Shown: in pieces, positions 41,525 through 52,314 of the stretch
How positions within the stretch are numbered: position 1 is the stretch's first letter
Layout: every line of letters begins with the position of its first letter
Assembly (NCBI GenBank): GCA_963575645.1
Contig: OY754465.1
Coordinates: 47,146,401-47,210,400 of the forward strand
DNA: 64,000 bases
Origin: Xanthostigma xanthostigma
Taxonomy: Eukaryota; Arthropoda; Insecta; Raphidioptera; Raphidiidae
Reading direction: 5' to 3'
The notes under the pieces: generated by a model
The model's database searches: none
What the model saw: only the letters and a program-made list of their open reading frames with translations
Told to the model about the DNA's origin: nothing
Position numbers and translations under genes: made by a program

Positions 41525-41645
41525 TAGCCGGTCGAAAGAACGTACTTCCGGCATCAGTGCATGGAATCCCACCAATGCATAAATGTTCGACTTTCTGTCA
41601 TAAAATTGATGCCAGGAGTACCTACGTACTTTCGATCGAGGTATG
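41525..41645. repeat. Inverted repeat, GTCGAAAGAACGTACTTCC arms
   Basis: CCGGTCGAAAGAACGTACTT then CCGGCATCA faces TGATGCCAGGAGTACCTACG then TACTTTCGAT, with a 50-bp centre. Probable small fold-back element. Confidence 0.55.
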
Positions 41646-41844
41646 AAGAAAATACATTTTTGCATTACAACCTATAAAATAGAAGCATGCAAAGTGATCT
41701 ATTACGCACTAATACTGTATTTAAAAACAAAAATACACATTCTAATTCAATAGTAATTTTCATAAACAACCTAATAGAAGTAAAGTTTATTGCACATTCG
41801 AATTGTCAAACATGTAAAAAATATTTTTATTCAACACGCGTGAG

Positions 41845-42340
41845 TAAATTATAATTTCGGGGCCCTGCTAAATTCGGGAGAAATAATAAATTACTTCATG
41901 TTGACGAGTGCTAATAATGAGCAGAAACTGTACGATAATGTATTACTGCATAGTTTCTGGACCAATAGGAGCGCGGTAGCGAGCCGAAACTGTACGGTAA
42001 TGAATTATTACTGCATAGTTACTGGACCAATAGGAACGCGGTAGCGATTTGTATATATGAAAACAGCATCGCAATTCAGCGAAAGTCAGGGCCATTCTGT
42101 GTGCATCGAAGGCGGTGGGTACGTCAATCAATGAAGTGATTTATTATTTTTCTCTCTTTTATCGCAGGGCCCCGATTACATATTACTCGAGCTATTTGAT
42201 TAAAGTATTATGTGCGACCATTGATCGAAGGAGAATATTCCACTCGCATGTTACCGCACTCCCTACGCTCGTGCGGCAAATTTTACGCTCATGGAATCTT
42301 CTCCTTCTCTCACTAGTCGCACAATATACTATTTTTTGAT
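41845..42340 (-). mobile_element. Composite two-module repeat, copy 2 (uninterrupted)
   Basis: Reverse-orientation homologue of 31515-32710 without the LINE. It contains AATTTCGGGGCCCTGC, GGAGAAATAATAAATTACTT, two CCAATAGGARCGCGGTAGCG blocks, GGCGGTGGGTACGTCAATCA, GGGCCCCGATTACATATTAC then TCGAG, and GAAGGAGAATATTCCACTCG. Both modules moved together, or the locus was duplicated in inverted orientation. Confidence 0.75.
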
Positions 42341-42344
42341 GATG

Positions 42345-43264
42345 TAAAAACCATTTATTTTATAGGGGGTACGTGCACCATATATAGGTACAGTCTACTA
42401 TTACACTCTTGATAATAAAAAGTCATTTATGCTGAATTGCAAAAGCATTGTCAATATTTTGATTTGATAATGATCTTTATTAAATGATCATATATTTACA
42501 GTTTTTATGCAGACAGAAGCCGTCTAATATCGTTGTGAAAATCAATTCTGCAACAAATGTACAGATTTCTAAATTATGATTGATGTTGCTTGAACCGTTT
42601 TCGAGAAAATCGCAATTTTCAATTTTTGTTCATCGGTAACCGCTTCTGCATTTTTCCATAACAAATGGCCGATAATGACATATCGATTTATAAAACAAGA
42701 TCAAGATGGTTAGTGCTGTGACTCTTTGCCTGCAGGACTCTCTCAAATTACGATGTTATCTTTTTAAGTAAAAATAACAGTTCCGAAATTGTTTGCATCT
42801 ATTATTTTACACAATAGTGTAAGTCACATATATGAAATACGTTCAGTCTGGCTTGTTCCGGATCTCTCTATAAGTCTGTTCGATTTATGACTGATCATAA
42901 AATTTCTCTCGCATTGATACCAAATATCTCCCCAGGCCGCGTGCGCCGTCTATGTTTTATCTCTCTTGTACTCTTTATACGATCCCACTTGCCACTACTA
43001 ACTTACTTGTATCTAGCGCCCCCTTCTGACATCCCGCATGACCTACAGGGCCGTAATAACATTTAAATAATTATATGTCGCACTCATCCGAAATACTTGG
43101 ATAGCTCGTAAAATGTGTGAACATTAATCTATAAGTAGATAGTATATTAGATGTTAGTTTGTGTTTACTATCCAAATTTTTACATTTTTACATTATTTTA
43201 CTGTTTAAACCTCTACAATTTATTATTAAATTGAAGAAAATATTTTTGGGTGAAGTAGTCAATA
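42345..43264. other. Unannotated sequence
   Basis: No gene or repeat supported. Confidence 0.45.
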
Positions 43265-43605
43265 TTACAATTAATTAATCATTTATTTGCAGTAATATAG
43301 TCGACATTTCGTACACTTCTGACTGCTTCCTCAGGACCTAAAAATTATTATTTCTTTGAACATTTGCATCATGGCTTCTATTATAACCCAAATCAGTTTC
43401 AAATGTATTTTTTATGGTTCTAAAGGACTTAAAAATATTACACCTTATTTATGTTAAAAACTGACGTCAATAGCGTAGGTACTATTACATTTTGACATTA
43501 ATTAGCAAGTACAAATAGTTACACAGCCTGAGGATGTAGTCAAGAGTCTTTGAAACGTTGACTGTATTACTAAAGCTACCTAAGTGATAAAATAAATAAA
43601 ATATT
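43265..43605. mobile_element. Fold-back element with hammerhead-like motif (P5)
   Basis: The core occurs in both arms. Minus strand (43335-43301): CTGAGGA, hairpin, GAAATGTC, with GGTC before and GACT after, giving a 4-bp stem I. Plus strand: CTGAGGA at 43528 and GAAACGTTGACTG at 43552, with ACAG and CTGT pairing across one to two unpaired bases. The arms are imperfect and the centre is about 180 bp of AT-rich DNA. Confidence 0.65.
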
Positions 43606-43984
43606 TTTCTATTCAAGATTTTAAATGTTAACTTGTCTAGAAAAAAATATTTTTTTTCTAGAAATTTGTGCTTACAATGAACATACGAAATAGTAGATTG
43701 TGTCATAATATCTAGATGTCACGTTATATTTAAACGAGCACCAGCAAGTTTTAATAGACTCATAAGATCATTACGCACGAGGTATACGTATAGGTATGTA
43801 TTTTTTTGCCCTTCCCTTTATAAAATAGTTTCTTTGTACTTCATATTTAAAACATTTGACACATCTAATTTGAGCAAACACCACTTCTATTAGTAGGTTA
43901 TTAAAAACAGCTGGCAAACAGTGATTTAGTTTTATTTTACTTTACCGTCCTTGTTCGTAATGAGTCACGTTACGTGCCGTTGTA
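43606..43984. other. Unannotated sequence
   Basis: No gene or repeat supported. Confidence 0.4.
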
Positions 43985-44520
43985 CATGCATGTAAATAGC
44001 TATTTTATAGGCGGTAGGCCAAAAAAAGTGTACGAGTAACGTTTACGCGCGGAAGAAGTAAAACATGTAAACAATACATATATACATGTTTTTATATATC
44101 TTACTGTATCAAGATAGAGATAAATAAACGGACAAAAAATGACAAAAACTGAAAATGTGTTTTATAGGAATCCTTAATACTGTGTGCAAATACAAACTAA
44201 GTTACGATTTTATTTATTTATATTCATTCAACCAACTTCTGATAACTCTCTCAGTATGTGAACTTTGTAATCCATTGCTTAATAATAAATATAAAGAATT
44301 ATTTTTGTTATTATGTATAGATGCGCCATATTGCATGAACGGACTTAGTACGCCGCGTAAGAGCGTCACATTTGTTCATTACGCCAACACACCGCGTGTA
44401 GCCCCTTTGCTAAATTTTCAAAAAGTGTCGAATGAAGTTTTACTTCAAAATTATGTGAAATTCAGCATTACCTGTAAATCTATTTTTACAATTTAATTTC
44501 ACCTGTCCCGGTATCTGTCT
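43985..44520 (+). repeat. GCGTCACATTTGTTC family, copy 4
   Basis: AACGTTTACGCGCGGAAGAA, GTAAACAATACATATATACA, ATAAACGGACAAAAAATGAC, GTGAACTTTGTAATCCATTG, GATGCGCCATATTGCATGAA and GAGCGTCACATTTGTTCATT are in family order. A 113-codon frame crosses it but is not shared by the other copies. Confidence 0.65.
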
Positions 44521-44549
44521 GAAATCAAATCTTGCAAGTTAAATGTGAC

Positions 44550-44775
44550 CTACTTCTCGGTTTCCGATTGAGCTGAAATTTTGCACATGTATGTAGTTCC
44601 GATGACAATACAATATTACAATAACTAACTGACCGTTTCGGCTTTCGTCCGGTTGTAAATCGCACTTTTAACTACTTCCCGTTATCCGATGGAGTTGAAA
44701 TTTTGCATACATATGTAGTTCCGAGAACAATACAATATTATTAACTGACCGATCCGGCTTTCGTCCGGATCAAAT
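44550..44775 (+). repeat. Two-unit tandem duplication (about 120 bp)
   Basis: GAGCTGAAATTTTGCACATG / GAGTTGAAATTTTGCATACA, ATGTAGTTCCGATGACAATA / ATGTAGTTCCGAGAACAATA and GGCTTTCGTCCGG repeat at a spacing near 120 bp. Divergent, so old. Confidence 0.75.
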
Positions 44776-44824
44776 ACTTTTAATAAAGCACACTAAAAAT
44801 GTAAAAATAAATAAACGAAACTTT

Positions 44825-45110
44825 TTTTGAAAAGAAGCTTTTATTAATTGTAACTAAGAAAAGTTAAAAATAATTTTATTTCGATTAGAAATGAGCCGTT
44901 TCATGCGTACTTATCAGTCTCAAGTTTTAAATTAAAAGTGTGTTAAATTTTATTAGTAAGAGACAAAAAAAAGAGGGGGTAAGACGCTTTTATTTGAAAA
45001 CTTGAGACTGTGATAAGTACGCATAAAACGGCTTATTTCTTACCGGAATAAAATTAGCTTTTTTTATTAACAACTAATGAGAGCTTGTTAAAAAAAATTC
45101 ATTCATTTTT
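44825..45110. repeat. Inverted repeat, AAGTACGCATAAAACGGC arms
   Basis: ATTTTATTTCGATTAGAAAT, GAGCCGTTTCATGCGTACTT and ATCAGTCTCAAGTTTT face AAAACTTGAGACTGTGATAA, GTACGCATAAAACGGCTTAT and TTCTTACCGGAATAAAAT. Arms are about 65 bp around 70 bp. Fold-back element. Confidence 0.7.
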
Positions 45111-45679
45111 CTTTAGTAATTTTACAGATGTGTAGAATAGTTCGAAAGAAGAAAATATAATATGTAGCATCGCAGCACTTATGTATAAATTATAAAGAGC
45201 GTGATTTAGTAATCAAAAGCCGTTTCTGTGTAAGATGAGTGCTAAAGAGGCTTATGGAAGAGATCCTTATGTAGTTCCCTTTTTGTTGATATAGGAAATG
45301 TATTTACAAAATATGTCTCAAACGCTCAACCTTCATTTTAATGGCTCCACTCGCTCTGCCACACTGTAACTTTATTGCGCTATACGCATGGATCTGATAC
45401 ACTTCTGTAATATGGACTTCTGCTCCACTTGCCAGTTTACTGTTTATAGTAGTTTTGCCAACTAGTCAATGCCGACTTGTCTGCATTTTAATATATTCCG
45501 CTTAATTTAATTAAATTTTCTTTCGAGACTTTGCTTTTTTATTTAAATTCGTCGTTCTATCAACCGGACGGTTATATTGTATTAGCAAATCGTAATTGAT
45601 TCTATTTTATTTCTTTCTTTATGTTTCTTTTTTTTATTGAAGCATTCGTCACATTTTTATATGCATGATTTAGATTATT
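45111..45679. other. Unannotated sequence
   Basis: No gene or repeat supported. Confidence 0.4.
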
Positions 45680-46035
45680 GATGTGAAACATCTAATGGCG
45701 CGTTTGGTTGAGAGTAAAACCGTCCAACTGGGGCGACACTTTTATGGGACGACGTTTTACGGGAGAACGTTAAGTTTGTGCGCGTTGGATTAAACGCGAC
45801 TTTAAGTGAAGACGATATCTAGATAAAAGGGCGAAATTTAGTTACTAATATTTCGTTAGATGACAACGCGTGACGCTTGCTTTGTGTCTGCGTTGGATTA
45901 TAGCTTGGCTTTTGTTAAAGGCGACTACTAGATGACAGAGCAAAATTTAGTTACAGAGTGAAATTTAAATACAAGGCGATATTTAGTTGCAAGGCGAAAT
46001 TTCGTAGAAGACAGGACAAAATTTAGTTATCGTGT
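45680..46035 (+). repeat. GCGAAATTTAGTTA family, copy 3
   Basis: It begins GTGAAACATCTAATGGCGCG then TTTGGTTGAGAGTAA. It contains GGGCGAAATTTAGTTACTAA, CGTTAGATGACAACGCGTGA and CTGCGTTGGATTATAGC, and ends with about six degenerate CAAGGCGAAATTTAGTTA units (45945-46030). Confidence 0.65.
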
Positions 46036-46157
46036 AAAATATAAACAGAAATGTTTCTTACTTTTTTAATATTATTCAACTTCAATTTGTGGCTTCTTAA
46101 GTGTAACTTTTTAAATCTAGAAGATTTGTCCCCACAATTTGTATTAAAAGTAAATGA

Positions 46158-46768
46158 AAAATTCCAACCAACTGGGCGACGGGACCACTCCAACTTTTAA
46201 ATGTTGACATTTAATATAGTATAATAAATAAAATAAAATTTCTGATATCGCGTGAGGTGACGCGGGTAATGACTAGTATTCAATATTATATTTGCTATTC
46301 GTTGCCATGGTTACCTACATAATATGTTTCACGTGCTGTAAAAATTAATCAAAGCATGTAAAATATTTCCGAAGTTATAAAGTTTAGAAAAAAAAATTTA
46401 ACGAAACTTTCTTGAAATATCAAGTAGAATAATAAGCCGGTATGAAAAGTATACCATTATTATATAAAAAACACCGTTGTAGCATATATCTCTTCTGCGC
46501 TGCGCCGATTTTTTTTCCAAAAACAATAGGGCTTTTCACATTTGCATAACAAACAGCCTCCCAAAATTTGGTTTCAATCCGCTCATCCGTTTGTATCGTG
46601 TTCACAGACTAACAGACTAACCTACTAACAGACGCACATAATTTTTCCAAAAATATGTTTTTTTGGATTCGGGGGACCTCAAAACGTACAGATATTGTAA
46701 AAAAGTGATTTTTGACCTAAACTAGTACTTACCATTCCCCAGTTGTGGGTTGGAATAGTATAATATTC
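46158..46768 (+). mobile_element. F1 interspersed repeat, copy G (near full length)
   Basis: Left: CAACCAACTGGGCGACGGGA then CCACTCCAAC. Right: CCCCAGTTGTGGGTTGGAAT. All modules are in order, including TTGCCATGGTTACCTACATA, AATAAGCCGGTATGAAAAG, GCTGCGCCGATTTT and TTTGGTTTCAATCCGCTCAT. Confidence 0.85.
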
Positions 46769-47328
46769 AACTGTGAAAGAGTAGCTGTTCTTTATTTTTT
46801 TACAGATAATGATATCCAGATCTTTAAAATCGTATACACCATAATAAATTGGTTCACATGTACTGTATTAAGTCTTTGCAAACATAGATAGCGTATATGT
46901 ATATTAGCTTCGGTAAATTGTCATTGCAGTGAAACTTTGGCCTTTTTTAAAAAATCCGTAACATCTACAAACTAACACGGAAACTGAAATAAAATTACCA
47001 CGAACTTAAATATCTAACAGTTGCAGATACTGTGTGTTTTAATAAAACTTTCAGAAGTGTAGACGACTATGAATAGAAATCTTTTGAATAGTATCTATGA
47101 GTAATGTAACGAATGTCAATTTTTAGGGGTGAATGCGAATATCTATCGCTGATATTCAGTTTTAAGTAGTTAGATGCAGTCAGATGCGTGAAAAACGGAG
47201 TATATTTAATTTTTTTTTTATAATAATTAAATTTATTTTATAAAACTGATTACATAGAGTTTTTATGTCATGTTTCTGCTTGACTTCCACAAAGTAAAAA
47301 AAAAACATTAATTATTATTTATAAGAAA
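46769..47328. other. Unannotated sequence
   Basis: No gene or repeat supported. Confidence 0.4.
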
Positions 47329-47363
47329 ATCGCCATATTTATCGGGCCGATAAATATGGCGAT
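47329..47363. repeat. Perfect 17-bp-arm palindrome
   Basis: ATCGCCATATTTATCGG and its exact reverse complement are separated by one G. It directly precedes GTTTCACAGCTGCCTGGCGT, a block that also ends the GCGAAATTTAGTTA family at 40553 and 31219. Confidence 0.85.
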
Positions 47364-47464
47364 GTTTCACAGCTGCCTGGCGTCTCACAACAGATAACAT
47401 TTTTTTTAAGTTTTTTTAAGGGTAACAAAAAACTTTTCTAATAATAATGCTAAGAAATTATTAT

Positions 47465-47905
47465 TACCATTCCAATCCTTAAGTGGGGAATGGTACTAGT
47501 TTAGGTCAAAAATCACTTTTCAAAAATTTTACAATATCTTTCCGTTTTGAGATCCCCCAAATCCAAAAAACATATTTTTGAAAAAACTCTGTGCGTCTGT
47601 TTGTCCGTTTGTCTGTGACCACGATACAGGTCAAACAGATGAGCGGATTGAAACCAAAGTTTGGAAGGATGTTTGGTATGCAAATATGAAGACAAGAGTC
47701 CTATTGTTTTTGAGGAAAATCGGTGCATGCGCAGAAGAGATATATGCTATAACGGTGTTTTTTATGTAATTATGCTGTACTTTTCATAACGGCCTATTAT
47801 TCTATTTATTTTTTCAGGAAAGTTTTGTTTAAAATTTTTTTTTCTAAACTTTATAGTTTCGGAAATATTTTGAAAATAAAAAGCCGCCCAATTGGCTGGA
47901 ATTTT
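47465..47905 (-). mobile_element. F1 interspersed repeat, copy H (minus, internal deletion)
   Basis: Read in reverse, the distal modules are intact (ACCTAAACTAGTACCATTCC, CCGCTCATCTG, GCGCATGCACC), and GCGGCTTTTTATTTTCAAAA is joined to CCAGCCAATTGGGC. The ATATCGCGTGAGG module and the left ACCATTCCAAC are therefore missing. Confidence 0.75.
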
Positions 47906-47969
47906 TTTTGTCTTAATACCTATTATTTAAAAGAAAAATGCGTTTTTTCCGATATTCATATTCATAAGA

Positions 47970-48045
47970 TTTTGAGGATGCGAATGTCAAGAAATATGCG
48001 AATATTCGCAAATACAAATGCGAATATTCGCGAATAAGAAGGCGA
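47970..48045 (+). repeat. GCGAATATTCGC palindromic cluster
   Basis: ATGCGAATATTCGCAAATAC then AAATGCGAATATTCGCGAAT: a 12-bp palindrome occurs twice within 30 bp, with partial copies at each side. No assigned role. Confidence 0.7.
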
Positions 48046-48049
48046 ATAC

Positions 48050-48555
48050 CTATTACATCAGTAAACCACCCACATAATAAATATCTAAATTAAAACTCTG
48101 ATGCCATTAGAACATTTGTTATTTACCTTTATACTCCAAATTAGATGTAATTTGTTAACAGTGCTAATGATCGCATGGTCGATGCACCTTTTTTGTTCTA
48201 TTTGTGTGTTAATAAAAAAAAAAAAAAAAACATTTGTTATACATATACATAGCTCTATTGAAAATAATTAAAAGAAGCTAATTTTAAAATTTAAATAATC
48301 TATTCATTTAATCTTAACAAGTTATTCATTTATTTACGATCAGTAAGAGAGGTTTCTATTAAAACCGACATTAACCCAAGTCAAGTCGCGAGTATAAATA
48401 ATAAATTAACGAGGTACAATTTACAATACAAATCGATAAGTTGATTAAAAAATCGAGACTATGTTTTGCTTTTCAAATAAACATAAACTTTGCAAATAAT
48501 ACTGAACATTAAGTTGTTATTTTTTTCTGATCGAATATGACATTCGTGTATCACA
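48050..48555. other. Unannotated sequence with poly-A run
   Basis: An A-run of about 18 lies near 48213. No gene supported. Confidence 0.45.
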
Positions 48556-48561
48556 TTATCG

Positions 48562-48621
48562 AAGAATCTCGCTAGAGATTCTTTTCTGTGCTAAATGCCA
48601 ACGAATCTCTAGCGTATTCTT
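48562..48621. ncRNA. Pre-miRNA-like hairpin candidate
   Basis: The 5' arm AAGAAT-CT-CGCTAGAGATTC (48562-48581) pairs with the 3' arm GAATCTCTAGCG-T-ATTCTT (48603-48621): 18 base pairs with one small internal bulge, around a 21-nt loop. Size and shape fit a pre-miRNA, and no second copy was seen in the window. Equally it could be a tiny inverted repeat. Expression is unknown, so confidence is low. Confidence 0.25.
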
Positions 48622-48774
48622 ATACATTGATTTTGCCTTTGTCCCATATAACGCCGTGTATATGAAGCAAGTTTCCAAGTTTTATAGTTCTGTGACCACG
48701 TGACTTTCATAGGACCGATTTTTCGTATCACCCATATATACTTCTGTACCACAATAACAGCTTATAGTCTGAGT

Positions 48775-48856
48775 GTGCCCGTGGACTAGCGGTAACGACG
48801 TTAGGCTAGTAATAACTAATAACAGGGTCTTGAGTTCGATTCCCGCCAGCATCATT
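48775..48856 (+). mobile_element. tRNA-derived SINE head
   Basis: A box TGGACTAGCGG (48782-48792) and B box GTTCGATTCC (48834-48843), 52 bp apart, are good RNA polymerase III internal promoter matches. The sequence between does not fold into a complete tRNA, and CCGCCAGCATC does not pair with GTGCCCG at the start. A T-rich tail follows from 48868. It is best read as a tRNA-derived retroposon, not a functional tRNA. Confidence 0.65.
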
Positions 48857-48869
48857 GGAAAATTTGTTT

Positions 48870-49430
48870 TTCAATTTTTAATTTGTTTTTATGTTTTTAA
48901 TTGTTTTTTTAGTTTTAATTTATTTTCTCAATTTTTTCTCATATATTTTTATTTCTTTTTTAATTTTTATTATTTTCTTGTTTTTTGAAAAATTCACTTT
49001 CGTCAAATCTTTTATTAAAAAATAACAAAATATATGATTGAAGTTAGATTTAAATAAATTAATTTATTAAAAAACATATTTATCATAAAAAGTGCAACAA
49101 AAATTAAAAAGTGAAAAGATTACGAAGTGAAACTTCTTTTTTTAATGCAAAATAAGTATTTTACAAATGATATGAAAAAAAATTTGTATTTTTAATGGTG
49201 GGCTTTGTTCATTGATTTTTTTTCCATGCCTTCAAAATGTGCCTTCATGGAATCTTCAAGAATATCCATATTTCAAATGAATATAAAAAAGAATCATGTA
49301 TCACAGAGCATAGACTTGTTATAGCTCATTTTTATTTTTAATAGACTTCACATGGATTGTTTACAAATTGAATGTCATGGTATTCGCATGGAGGTGTGAT
49401 GAGCCGATTGCACCACTAGGTGTTGCACCG
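48870..49430. other. T-rich and unannotated sequence
   Basis: 48868-49010 is strongly T-rich and could be the SINE tail plus low-complexity DNA. Nothing further was recognised. Confidence 0.45.
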
Positions 49431-49431
49431 C

Positions 49432-49611
49432 GGCAGCACTGAACTACGCGGCAAAATATAAATGCACTTTTGTAGTACTGTTTGTTAAATGAGAAGTAAA
49501 AATCAAAAGTCGATTAAGTATTGCAATTTCTATAACCGACTTTTGATTGTTACTTCTTATTTAACAAACTACAAAAGTGCATTTATATTTGGCGCGTAAT
49601 CAAGTGCTGCC
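49432..49611. mobile_element. Fold-back MITE with GGCAGCACT ends
   Basis: GGCAGCACTGAACTACGCGG and AAATATAAATGCACTTTTGT then AGTACTGTTTGTTAAAT face GTTTAACAAACTACAAAAG-type and AGTGCTGCC sequences in reverse. 180 bp with arms of about 80 bp. No unambiguous target duplication. Confidence 0.75.
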
Positions 49612-49614
49612 ACG

Positions 49615-49854
49615 ATATAACTTACATGTCACGCCCACAAATACATGAGAGACGCGCTCGAAACCACAGTTGCATGGAGTAAGGATCGTGTTGTTTTTTA
49701 CAATACATATTCTAATTTCGGAGATTCATTGCATTTAAATACAACAATATGAACACTTTTATTGCATTTAAATACAACAATATAAAAAATGCACATATGC
49801 TTATTTTGGAGGAAAAATAAAAATAATGTCTCACACTTTGGAAAAAGACGTGAA
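49615..49854. other. Unannotated, with a short duplication
   Basis: TTGCATTTAAATACAACAAT occurs twice (49729, 49761), a 32-bp tandem duplication. Otherwise nothing recognised. Confidence 0.5.
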
Positions 49855-50410
49855 ATCTTAAAAAAAAACTTCGGAGAAGTAAAAACTTCGTTCTGTGCTA
49901 AATTCAAAAACTTGAGGCGACTGAATCTTAAGATTATAACTTAAAAAAAAAAGAATTTCGAGGCAGACCAGAAATTGAAATCAAGCTCGAAATTCTGTGC
50001 GTAAGACGTCGAAAAAAAATGAATTTCGAGGCAGACAAGGAATTGAAATCCAACCTTGAAATTTTGTGCTTATAAAAGCTACAAGAGCAACAGCAAAAAA
50101 AAGTGCACAGACGGCGTTTTTTTAGTAGTAACTAAAGGAGTTATGCGAACACCGTCTTTGCATTTTTTTTGCTGTTGCTCTTGTAGCTTTTATAAGCACA
50201 GAATTTCAAGGTTGGATTTCAATTCCTTGTCTGCCTCGAAATTCATTTTTTTTCGACGTCTTACGCACAGAATTTCGAGCTTGATTTCAATTTCTGGTCT
50301 GCCTCGAAATTCTTTTTTTTTTAAGTTATAATCTTAAGATTCAGTCGCCTCAAGTTTTTGAATTTAGCACAGAACGAAGTTTTTACTTCTCCGAAGTTTT
50401 TTTTTAAGAT
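49855..50410. mobile_element. 556-bp near-perfect palindrome
   Basis: The left arm (ATCTTAAAAAAAAACTTCGG, AGAAGTAAAAACTTCG, CTTGAGGCGACTGAATCTTA, GCTACAAGAGCAACAGC) is reproduced inverted in the right arm with very few differences. The loop is about 25-30 bp around 50120-50143. Each arm also holds two direct copies of a 70-80 bp unit beginning GAATTTCGAGGCAGAC. No coding frame has independent support, and no clear target duplication was found. Likely a young fold-back element or recent inverted duplication. Confidence 0.85.
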
Positions 50411-50697
50411 TATAGCATATACAAATAACATTTTGTACAAGCACAATATTCAAAAGCATAGTCAGTTTCTGAAGGAATATACTGTAGAGAAGAAAATATA
50501 TAAACTTAAAACTACACGTTTAGAAGTATTGTAGTCTGTTGACAATATTTTATATAGGTTGAACAAAAGAATTATGTGTAATATAATGACATAATATTAT
50601 ATTATGTACTTATATTTTTATTTATACATATACGAGGTGACTAAAAAACTGTCAAAAATGATAATTTATGTAAATTAAAGAAAAGTTCAGCCTTTAA

Positions 50698-51120
50698 GAG
50701 TATTCGTCCCTGCAAATGCCCCCTGCACCCTTCATCTCAAATCTTTTTCCCTCGCCTAAAAACTGTTCGCGCTCTCCTGACGCTATTTTTAAAGCTAGAG
50801 GGTTCTGGTAAACGCCAAATGAAAGACAAAGAATCAGACTACAGATCCTTCAAGCGAATTTTTTGAAAAACAGTTTCGCCTACGTGTGAAATATCACGTA
50901 ACTTATTATTTTTTTCAAAAGGTTGTAAGTTTTTTCAGGAATTTTTTTTTTTCAAAAAATTCGCCTGAAGGATCTGTAGTCTGATTCTTTGTCTTTCAGT
51001 TGGCGTTTACCAGAACCCTCTAGCTTTAAAAATAGCGTCGGGAGAGCACGAACTATTTTTAGGCGAGGGGAAAAGATTTGAGATGAAGGGTGCAGGGGGT
51101 GTTTGCTGGGACGAATACTC
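50698..51120. mobile_element. TTAA-flanked fold-back element, copy 2
   Basis: Closely matches 33966-34385 along its length (GAGTATTCGTCCCTGCAAAT, AGAATCAGACTACAGATCCT, TTTTTTCAAAAGGTTGTAAG). TTAA precedes the left end (50694-50697), but the right end is followed by CTCG rather than TTAA. One flank may have been lost by rearrangement after insertion. Confidence 0.8.
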
Positions 51121-51339
51121 CTCGTGAAACTAAAAAAAATGATATTGAAAAACTAGTCTCAACTTAGTCTGATAGATCTCTGATTTAAATAATATTATTA
51201 TAACTGCCTAACAGTGAATTTTAATAAATATTAAATCGTGTGCCGATTAACACCTTTGTATGGAATGTGGACGTCTGACGTCACAGTTTAAACCATATTG
51301 CGGGCAGTGTTTTTTGACATACTAAAAAAATTCAATTTG

Positions 51340-51540
51340 AAAAAAAAACAAATCTACTTCGTGTTTTTGTGAATACAAACCGATAATTTCTGATGTTTTA
51401 TTCGATTAATTACTTTGTTCACACAATTTAATCGTTTATTTTTATGGTGGGACCTACCTTATTGAAAAAATAATATATCTATATCGTGCTTTTGTGAGAA
51501 CAGACCGATGATTTCTGATTTCTTTTTCGAAAAATTATCG
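51340..51540 (+). repeat. Two-unit diverged tandem duplication (about 125 bp)
   Basis: CGTGTTTTTGTGAATACAAA then CCGATAATTTCTGAT and CGTGCTTTTGTGAGAACAGA then CCGATGATTTCTGAT are 125 bp apart. Confidence 0.65.
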
Positions 51541-51541
51541 T

Positions 51542-52125
51542 ATTCCAACACCATAAGTAGAAATGGCATTAATATAGGTCAAAAATCACTTTTCAAATTT
51601 TTTTTCGTTTTGAGCTCACACGAATCCAAAAAACATATTTTTTGCCTGTATACACGGTACAGGTCAAATGGATGAGCGAATTGAATCCTAATTTTGGGAG
51701 GATATTTTATATGCAAATATGATACTGTTTTTGAGGAAAATCGGCCCATGTGCAAAAAAGATACATGCTATAACGTTTGTTTTTAACGTTTTATATAGAT
51801 AATAATATTATAGTTTGTACAACGGTTTATTGTTCTATTTATTTTTACAAGAAAGTTTAAAAATTTTTTTTTATAGTTTCGGAAATATTTTGAAAATTAA
51901 AAAAACAGATGTTCTCTTGTTCTGTATATTTGTCAGAATGAAATCAGTTAAGCATGCTTTGGTTAATTTTTACATGACCCTAAGTATTATATAGGCAACC
52001 ATGGAAACGAATAACAAATATCATAATGCCTGAAACCGCACTTGATAACAGATATTTTATTTTCTTTATTATATTATATCTAATGTCAATATTTTTAAAG
52101 TTGGAATGGCCGTGTCGCCTAATTG
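51542..52125 (-). mobile_element. F1 interspersed repeat, copy I (minus, diverged)
   Basis: In reverse, the ends are TCCAACACCATAAG on one side and TTGGAATGGCCGTGTCGCCT then AATTGAG on the other. Internal modules CGGAAATATTTTGAAAAT, CATGCTTTGGTTAATTTTTA and GGCAACCATGG are present. More diverged than copies F and G. Confidence 0.75.
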
Positions 52126-52150
52126 AGTGTAATTTATTCATTTAATTCAT

Positions 52151-52310
52151 TAGCTATGTTCCAACCTCTCTGCGAACGGTAAAAGAACAATAGCAGTCAT
52201 GCGCAGTAGCTAAAACGTGTTCCAGAACCGATACAAACAGTTTCGTTTTAGTTACTGCGCATAACTGTGACTATTATGTTACCGTTCGCAGAGAGGTTGG
52301 AACAGAGCTA
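52151..52310. mobile_element. 160-bp MITE with TAGCTMTGTTCCAACC ends
   Basis: TAGCTATGTTCCAACCTCTC then TGCGAACGGTAA faces TTACCGTTCGCAGAGAGGTT then GGAACAGAGCTA, a 32-bp inverted repeat with one mismatch. Inner arms also pair (CATGCGCAGTAGCTAAAACG against CGTTTTAGTTACTGCGCATA). TA at both ends may be a mariner-type target duplication. Confidence 0.8.
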
Positions 52311-52314
52311 TTGT

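Noticed and set aside
48775-48856. Functional tRNA gene
   Set aside because: A and B boxes are good but the acceptor ends do not pair and no clear anticodon stem forms; a SINE head fits better.
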